From Desulfobacteraceae bacterium (GTDB taxonomy: Bacteria; Desulfobacterota; Desulfobacteria; Desulfobacterales; ETH-SRB1): DNA of 38,116 bases. Numbering within the stretch: position 1 is the stretch's first letter; every line of letters starts with the position of its first letter. Positions 34,244 to 38,116 of the stretch are shown piece by piece. The stretch spans positions 1 to 38,116 of the forward strand of contig JABZFQ010000235.1 of the NCBI GenBank assembly GCA_014237365.1, read 5' to 3'. The notes under the pieces are model-generated. The model had not been told where the DNA came from and searched no databases. It worked only from the letters and a program-made list of their open reading frames with translations. Made by a program: the position numbers and the translations under genes.

Positions 34244-34250
34244 CCTCCTT
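34244..34250 (-). promoter_or_regulatory. Strong ribosome binding site that points to an ATT start
   Basis: AAGGAGG on the minus strand, 8 bases upstream of in-frame ATT 34235 and 32 bases upstream of the nearest GTG. The spacing suits only the ATT codon. Confidence 0.55.
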
Positions 34251-34339
34251 CTGGCCTTGTGAAATTAATTATCTGAAAGTCTATATCTGATGGATATGTT
34301 GAGGCTTTTCTCAATGCTCTCGCCAGGATCGTTCCCTTA

Positions 34340-34519
34340 GGAACGTGGACGAAATAACTTCCCCAACCATGCATCACAGCTTCAGGCCGCCTTTGTCCGA
34401 TCTCAAATCCCAAAAATATTGAAATAGCTCGCTATTCCATCAACTTTTGTGATCTGAGATCAAACAAATTCGACCCAAATCTGTGCGCCTACTTGGGGAA
34501 GTTATTTCGGCCACGTTCC
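34340..34519 (+). mobile_element. 180-bp palindromic MITE-like element, copy G
   Basis: Exactly 180 bp, flanked by TTA on both sides (3-bp direct repeat). It lies between the predicted operon promoter (34546-34573) and the first gene, so it would be transcribed in the 5' leader as a long hairpin. Confidence 0.93.
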
Positions 34520-34545
34520 TTATTATCAAGCGCTATTATGGTTTT

Positions 34546-34573
34546 TTTATACATCAAAAAGCCTATCTGTCAA
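34546..34573 (-). promoter_or_regulatory. Predicted sigma70-type promoter of the polysaccharide operon
   Basis: On the minus strand, TTGACA (34573-34568), a 16-bp spacer, then TATAAA (34551-34546). It reads through copy G into the first glycosyltransferase gene. It is a near-consensus match and the only clear promoter seen upstream of the gene block. Confidence 0.6.
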
Positions 34574-34590
34574 GAATGAAGACCTTACCC

Positions 34591-34619
34591 TTGACTTGAC
34601 AAGCAAATCAAATGATAAA
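34591..34619 (+). promoter_or_regulatory. Possible plus-strand promoter
   Basis: TTGACT, a 17-bp spacer, then GATAAA, facing the broken PD-(D/E)XK gene. It is a weaker match and could be chance in AT-rich DNA. The rest of 34520-34720 shows no gene. Confidence 0.3.
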
Positions 34620-34721
34620 ACAAAGAAAACTTGACTTGCCCTAAGGATATGATAATTTGCAGTAATTCAGCTATTCTTTAGTAAAAGTTTCCCAAATGGC
34701 TTAACATCTTGTAATTGTATA

Positions 34722-34758
34722 AGTCATAGACCACCGGTTTTACCGGTGGTCTATGACT
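34722..34758. repeat. Perfect 17-bp-stem hairpin
   Basis: AGTCATAGACCACCGGT, loop TTT, and the exact reverse complement. No T-tract follows, so it is not a canonical terminator. It abuts the terminal fragment CGTCCACGTTCC of the 180-bp family at 34759-34770. Confidence 0.85.
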
Positions 34759-34770
34759 CGTCCACGTTCC
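34759..34770 (+). mobile_element. Terminal 12-bp fragment of the 180-bp family (copy K)
   Basis: CGTCCACGTTCC followed by TAA, identical to the right terminus and preferred flank of the family. It marks the left boundary of the truncated PD-(D/E)XK gene, suggesting an element-associated deletion. Confidence 0.55.
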
Positions 34771-34771
34771 T

Positions 34772-35632
34772 AATCAACTGGTTATCTCCAGGCTGGCTAC
34801 CCGTTTCGGGATTGGCCAGATGGTGACGGATCAAAGCAAAAATTTTGCCTTTATCTCCTCTTTTCTCTATTATTTCGGCATATTAACAATTGATGGCGAA
34901 ACAGATGAAGGCAAATTAATACTGAGAGTGCCCAATTTGACAACACGAGGTCTTTATGTGGAACGGATACGGCAAATGCTTCTGCCAGACCCGTTTGAAA
35001 GGGATGACGGAGTGTTTGCCGCTGAACAACTTTATGCCAAAGGCGATATGGAACCGCTTTGCGAGTTTGTTGAACAGAAGTTTTTCAAAGTATTTCATAA
35101 CCGCGACTACAGATGGGCCAATGAACTTACCGTTAAAACAGCTTTTTTGACACTTCTTTATAATGACATTCTCTATATCATCGACTCGGAAAAAGACACA
35201 GGCCGCACTTACGCTGATTTAATTATGATCATCCGGCCAGATATGAGACGGTTTAAAATATTTGATGTACTCATTGAGTTTAAGTATGTAAGGAACGTGG
35301 ACGAATTAACTTCCCCAAGTAGGCGCACAGATTTGGGTCGAATTTGTTCGATCTCAGATCACAAAAATTGAAGGAATAGCGAGCTATTTCAAGATGTTTG
35401 GGATTTGAGAGGCAAAGGAATTAAGTGCAGAAGAGTTGCAATCTATTCCATTAATGCAGGTCAGGATGGAAGAGGCAAAAAACAGGTTATACAATACGGC
35501 AATGCGCTTGAGCAGAAGTACGATAATATACGACTTAAAAGATATGCCGTGGTGTCACTTGGTTTTGAAAGATTATGGTGGGTAGAAACAGCCAGCCGCT
35601 ATATCGAGCGATCTGTACCCAAAGTGCAGTAG
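34772..35632 (+). pseudogene. Broken AAA-ATPase / PD-(D/E)XK (DUF1703-type) nuclease gene
   Basis: The readable protein corresponds to the C-terminal part of the AAA-ATPase-like plus PDDEXK_9 family (FAFISSFLYYFGILTIDGETDEGK, YADLIMIIRPDMRRFKIFDVLIEFKYV). The catalytic-type E-x-K (EFKYV) is present. Three lesions are visible: the N-terminal ATPase part is missing left of 34772, repeat copy H is inserted immediately after EFKYV, and a frameshift lies in a six-A run (35477-35482), since LSAEELQSIPLMQVRMEEAK must shift to KQVIQYGNALEQKYDNIRLKRYAVVSLGFERLWW. The ORF track sees it as 34820-35371 and 35405-35632. It is not expected to be functional. Confidence 0.82.
35292..35411 (-). mobile_element. 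Truncated 180-bp element, copy H
   Basis: About 120 bp in reverse orientation, beginning GGAACGTGGACGAATTAACT with TAA on its left and retaining the centre GGAATAGCGAGCTATTTC. The final third is deleted. It interrupts the PD-(D/E)XK gene and gives its first part the tail RNVDELTSPSRRTDLG. Confidence 0.88.
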
Positions 35633-35660
35633 AGCTTGGGGGTAAAAATTTAATAATAAA

Positions 35661-35701
35661 AAAAAGAGGAGCACTTTAGAGTATGAAGTGCTCCTCTTTT
35701 T
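35661..35701. terminator. Bidirectional rho-independent terminator
   Basis: A perfect 16-bp stem AAAAAGAGGAGCACTT / AAGTGCTCCTCTTTTT with a 9-base loop. A-rich and T-rich flanks serve both strands. It lies between the convergent PD-(D/E)XK remnant (plus) and the secreted protein gene (minus). Confidence 0.9.
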
Positions 35702-35745
35702 GTTGTTACCGCGTCACACTTTTTTAGTTTGTCAGTCCTTGTTCA

Positions 35746-37167
35746 TTATGGTGCCATAGGACTCATGTTGGTGAGTGTGCCTGTTGCATTGCGAATCAAG
35801 GCCATTACTTCCATAGAAGGAATTTCAGCATCGACCATCATGCGCGCCCTGCCGTCCCATGTGCCAAACAAAGTTTCCAGATTTGCTGCAGAAAAGACCT
35901 GAGTTGTGCCTGCAGGCATATCTGAAACAAGCACCGCTGTGCCCAGCAATCCAGTTTCGTCATACAGCGTTCCGCGTACGGTACCAGCGACTGAGGAGGT
36001 GTTATAAATCCGGATATACGCCTGGTCAGAGCCGGCAGAACCCGGTATATTATATACATTGCGGGTTGTGCCGTTCTTTGCCAATTCCCTAAAGTCGCCA
36101 ATTGCAGATTCATCCGCATAGGTCACATCGGTCCAGTCGACCGTTAGCGTAGCGCTTGGGGTTTGCTCCATGATCTCAGTAATTCCGTCAACCACCATGT
36201 GCACGTTAATAGTAGCACCACTAGCAGCAATAGCAGTAGCAACAGGCCCTAAATCCCATATGGCTGTGGTAGCAGTAAGAGTAGTGGCTTCTTCACCGGC
36301 ATCGTAAGCCCTGTTAGTAAACAGGTCAAGGTATAGGCCATCTGCCGTTGCAGCATCGCCATCCATATCAACTCCAAGAGAGGCAGAAAAATCACCTGTC
36401 ACCGTCAGTATAACAGTGGCGAGTGCATCACCTGCGTTAAGTGCCCACGGCGTTAAACCATGGTCTTCAACAGCCGTACCATTTGCCAGTGTGATGGAGC
36501 CAAGAATTACCTCGGCACTATCCACATCAGTACTGGTGCCTCCAAAGTTGGTGTTGGCTGTAGCAACGTCGATATAACAAGTACCTGGTTCCACAGAAGC
36601 AGCGAGGGTCTCGGTAGTGCCGTCTGCAGAATTAACAATATCCACATTCTCAGCCGAGTCCACGTCGCCCAAACCGTCTCTCAGGGTGATTGCCAAGTTG
36701 ATGGCAGCTCCAGCAGTTGCCAGCGGATCGGCATCATCAATACCGTAAGTCAACGTAAATGTGTCACCGGTTGTGATGGCAATAGTCACATCCACACGAA
36801 ATTTAGCCGTGCTGTCATCAACCCCGCAACCTAAAGAGCGAGATATTGTTACAGAGCTTCCACTAGTATCAACATCGTTAAACACCAAATTGAGTTCCGT
36901 CAGTGCGGTGCCCCAGGTAGCGCCCTGATTCAAGGTGAACTCAATCATAAAGGCCGCCCCATCACCAGGCGCAGCAGCCATTCTGTAAACAGCGCTAAGA
37001 ATTTCACCGGAAGGTACAATTGTTGCGGCAGAGCCTGTGCCGAAAATTTCATTCGCGAACGTTGGGACCAACGGTGCTGTGAAGTCTCCAGCCTTAGAAC
37101 TGCCAGGAAGCAGTCCAACCGATATGGCAACCGCTGCGACCACAAGATAACTAAAAAATTTCTTCAT
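35746..37167 (-). CDS. Secreted Ala/Thr/Asp-rich protein of unknown function
   Basis: The 473-residue protein has a Sec signal peptide (MKKFFSYLVVAAVAISVGLLPGSSKAG, cleavage likely after SKA). The mature part is acidic, rich in Ala, Thr, Asp and Gly, with only two or three Cys, and has a beta-strand-like pattern (FRVDVTIAITTGDTFTLTYGI, GDALATVILTVTGDFSASLGVDMDGDAAT). The C-terminal part (AYIRIYNTSSVAGTVRGTLYDETG, WDGRARMMVDAEIPSMEVMALIRNATGTLTNMSP) looks like a compact beta domain. It could be an S-layer-like or surface structural protein, but I do not recognise a family. The ribosome site AGGAGG lies before the ATG, and the gene is monocistronic, ending at the terminator at 35661-35701. Confidence 0.8.
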   Translation of the reverse strand: MKKFFSYLVVAAVAISVGLLPGSSKAGDFTAPLVPTFANEIFGTGSAATIVPSGEILSAVYRMAAAPGDGAAFMIEFTLNQGATWGTALTELNLVFNDVDTSGSSVTISRSLGCGVDDSTAKFRVDVTIAITTGDTFTLTYGIDDADPLATAGAAINLAITLRDGLGDVDSAENVDIVNSADGTTETLAASVEPGTCYIDVATANTNFGGTSTDVDSAEVILGSITLANGTAVEDHGLTPWALNAGDALATVILTVTGDFSASLGVDMDGDAATADGLYLDLFTNRAYDAGEEATTLTATTAIWDLGPVATAIAASGATINVHMVVDGITEIMEQTPSATLTVDWTDVTYADESAIGDFRELAKNGTTRNVYNIPGSAGSDQAYIRIYNTSSVAGTVRGTLYDETGLLGTAVLVSDMPAGTTQVFSAANLETLFGTWDGRARMMVDAEIPSMEVMALIRNATGTLTNMSPMAP

Positions 37168-37193
37168 CTGTTTTTCCTCCTAAGTTTTTCCTC

Positions 37194-37222
37194 TTAAGTT
37201 TGAACTAATCCATGTTTGTCAA
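37194..37222 (-). promoter_or_regulatory. Possible promoter of the secreted protein gene
   Basis: Minus-strand TTGACA (37222-37217), a 17-bp spacer, then ACTTAA. The -35 is perfect and the -10 poor. It lies ~30 bp upstream of the coding start, leaving a short leader with AGGAGG. Confidence 0.35.
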
Positions 37223-37315
37223 TTCAAAAAACCAGGTTTCATTACAAAATTTTTAAAACAAAAAATCTGCAATCCTCCTTCTATTAAACCTGCTCCATTT
37301 CCCTCCTTTCCTTAA

Positions 37316-37476
37316 GGAACGAGGGGACGAAATAACTTCCCCAACTATGCATCACAGATTCATATCACAAAAGTATCAAAATAGCCTGCTATTTTATCAA
37401 CTTTTGTGATTTAAAATCAAACAAATCTAACCCAACTCTGTGCGCCTGCTTTGGGAAGTTATTTCATCCCTGTTCC
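37316..37476 (+). mobile_element. 161-bp internally shortened palindromic element, copy I
   Basis: It has family ends (GGAACGAGGGGACGAAATAA ... TTTCATCCCTGTTCC) with TAA on both sides (3-bp direct repeat). About 20 bp of the left arm (after CATCACAGATTC) are missing, while the inner hairpin around AAAATAGCCTGCTATTTT is kept. It lies upstream of the secreted protein gene. Confidence 0.88.
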
Positions 37477-37628
37477 TAAGTTAGTGTAGTTGCCTTTTCA
37501 AGGTTTCTAATCGCACCGGCACTTAATGTCAAGTTTTTTTTCAATTCCTTGCTTTTTTATTGTAACCGGCATCTTTCCAAATTTCGGTAAATCTCTGAAC
37601 CTGAAATCTTTTGAAATGCCCTCTTCCT

Positions 37629-37697
37629 GTCATTCCCGTGAAAGCGAGAATCTATAACTAATTGAGAATACTGGATTCCCGTTTTCACGGGAATGAC
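37629..37697. repeat. GTCATTCCCG-type intergenic palindrome
   Basis: GTCATTCCCGTGAAAGCGAG and CGTTTTCACGGGAATGAC form an imperfect inverted repeat of about 69 bp, a type widespread in proteobacterial intergenic regions. The surrounding 37477-37750 contains no gene. Confidence 0.75.
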
Positions 37698-37757
37698 GAT
37701 TCAGGCTATTTCCGACAAAATTCAAATGTCTCACATCTGAACGGCTACAAGAAATTG

Positions 37758-37900
37758 GGTAGTCCATACAAAACAGTGCAAGTCAATAATTTCAAGTAGT
37801 TAGCGCTCAGTTGCTGTTAATGAGTTCATGCGTGAATCAAGGGTTTGCAGAGTATACCAAGCATCTTTTTGACCACCTGCACTGTTTTGTATGGACTACC
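37758..37900. mobile_element. 143-bp MITE with 23-bp perfect inverted repeats and 8-bp target duplication
   Basis: The terminal repeats, starting GGTAGTCCATACAAAACAGT (37758-37780) and exactly inverted at 37878-37900, are perfect over 23 bp. The 8-bp AGAAATTG occurs directly outside both ends (37750-37757 and 37901-37908), a perfect target duplication. The 97-bp interior has no transposase. The 8-bp duplication fits families such as IS1595, ISL3, IS66 or IS256, and the source cannot be chosen. The perfect ends suggest recent insertion. Confidence 0.88.
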
Positions 37901-37940
37901 AGAAATTGCTCATTATTTGATCACTTTGTCAAATACTTTA

Positions 37941-37999
37941 GGAACGGGGACGAAATAACTTCCCAAAGTAAGCGCATAGATTTGGGTCAACTTTGTTGG
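37941..37999 (-). mobile_element. Truncated 180-bp element, copy J
   Basis: About 58 bp matching the family in reverse orientation (GGAACGGGGACGAAATAACT, then CGCATAGATTTGGGTCAA), with TTA on its left. Identity stops where the base of the inner hairpin (TGATCTC) should begin, and group II intron-like sequence follows. Confidence 0.82.
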
Positions 38000-38003
38000 C
38001 TAC

Positions 38004-38080
38004 ATCGAGGTAGGGCAGCCAGTTACCTGACTGCCCCCTCACATCCCCCGGCGTGCGGAATTACCGCACCGGGTTCCTCA
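38004..38080 (-). other. Group II intron-like 3' end (domains V-VI)
   Basis: On the minus strand, CCCGG-TGCGG-TAATT-CCGCA-CG-CCGGG (about 38046-38072) folds as a domain V-like hairpin with the typical 2-base bulge. A GGGCAG...CTGCCC stem (38012-38036) resembles domain VI, and the segment ends ...CCTCGAT. The bulk of the intron would lie to the right, outside the window. Its 3' junction falls in repeat copy J, at the base of the element's inner hairpin. Confidence 0.5.
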
Positions 38081-38116
38081 AAGTTATTCGCTTATGTGCT
38101 TGCACTAATTGAATAG

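Noticed and set aside
34078-34413. 111-codon minus-strand ORF overlapping copy G and the first GT gene
   Set aside because: It is largely element sequence plus an out-of-frame reading of the GT gene.
34722-34758. The 17-bp hairpin as a rho-independent terminator
   Set aside because: No T-tract follows on either strand.
401-37999. Repeated palindromes as a CRISPR array
   Set aside because: Copies are mostly kilobases apart, 180 bp long and lie between genes, with no regular short spacers and no cas genes.
37811-38116. 101-codon plus-strand ORF at the right edge
   Set aside because: It crosses the 143-bp MITE, copy J and the intron-like end, so it is a chance reading through mobile debris.

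Overview
The window is a roughly 33 kb surface-polysaccharide biosynthesis and export locus, AT-rich, with nearly every gene on the minus strand. It probably comes from a Desulfobacterota-like (Desulfobacterales-type) bacterium. That guess rests on gene style only: giant multi-module glycosyltransferases, several sulfotransferases, a PD-(D/E)XK (DUF1703-type) gene and many palindromic repeats. No rRNA or other marker gene is present, so taxonomy is low confidence.

Layout, in transcription order (right to left). A sigma70-like promoter near 34.55 kb reads leftwards into a GT4-type glycosyltransferase. Next come a sulfotransferase/coiled-coil protein, a 1557-residue five-module glycosyltransferase, a GT2-NKWYS fusion, a small ORF coupled to a 1229-residue GT2-GT2-methyltransferase-GT2 protein, an 841-residue double sulfotransferase, a GT2, and a GT-A-like protein of unknown function. 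These are followed by an ABC exporter pair (Wzm/Wzt type), a GT4, a tandem GT4-GT4 fusion, a Wzx-like flippase, three methyltransferase-like proteins including a DUF268 protein, a CgeB-like glycosyltransferase, a GT2, another methyltransferase and an AsnB-type asparagine synthase. Together they suggest a heavily modified (sulfated, methylated, amidated) glycan, assembled on a lipid carrier and exported by an ABC transporter and/or a flippase.

Right of 34.5 kb the locus gives way to accessory DNA: a broken PD-(D/E)XK nuclease gene, a convergent terminator, a secreted Ala/Thr/Asp-rich protein of unknown function, and a cluster of small mobile elements that ends in a group II intron-like domain V.

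The most striking structure is a family of 180-bp full-length imperfect palindromes (six copies of exactly 180 bp, one 161-bp copy and four truncated remnants or fragments). They have ~27-bp terminal inverted repeats starting GGAACG, and four copies are flanked by 3-bp A/T direct repeats. No transposase is visible. The copies sit between operon genes and repeatedly supply the 3' end of neighbouring CDSs, adding a recurrent tail RNVDEITSPSRRIDLG or a stop codon. A second palindrome of different arm sequence at 30.09-30.24 kb carries the identical 18-bp centre GGAATAGCGAGCTATTTC. A separate 143-bp MITE with perfect 23-bp inverted ends and a perfect 8-bp target duplication lies at 37.76-37.90 kb. 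All functional calls were made by eye from sequence, without database searches.
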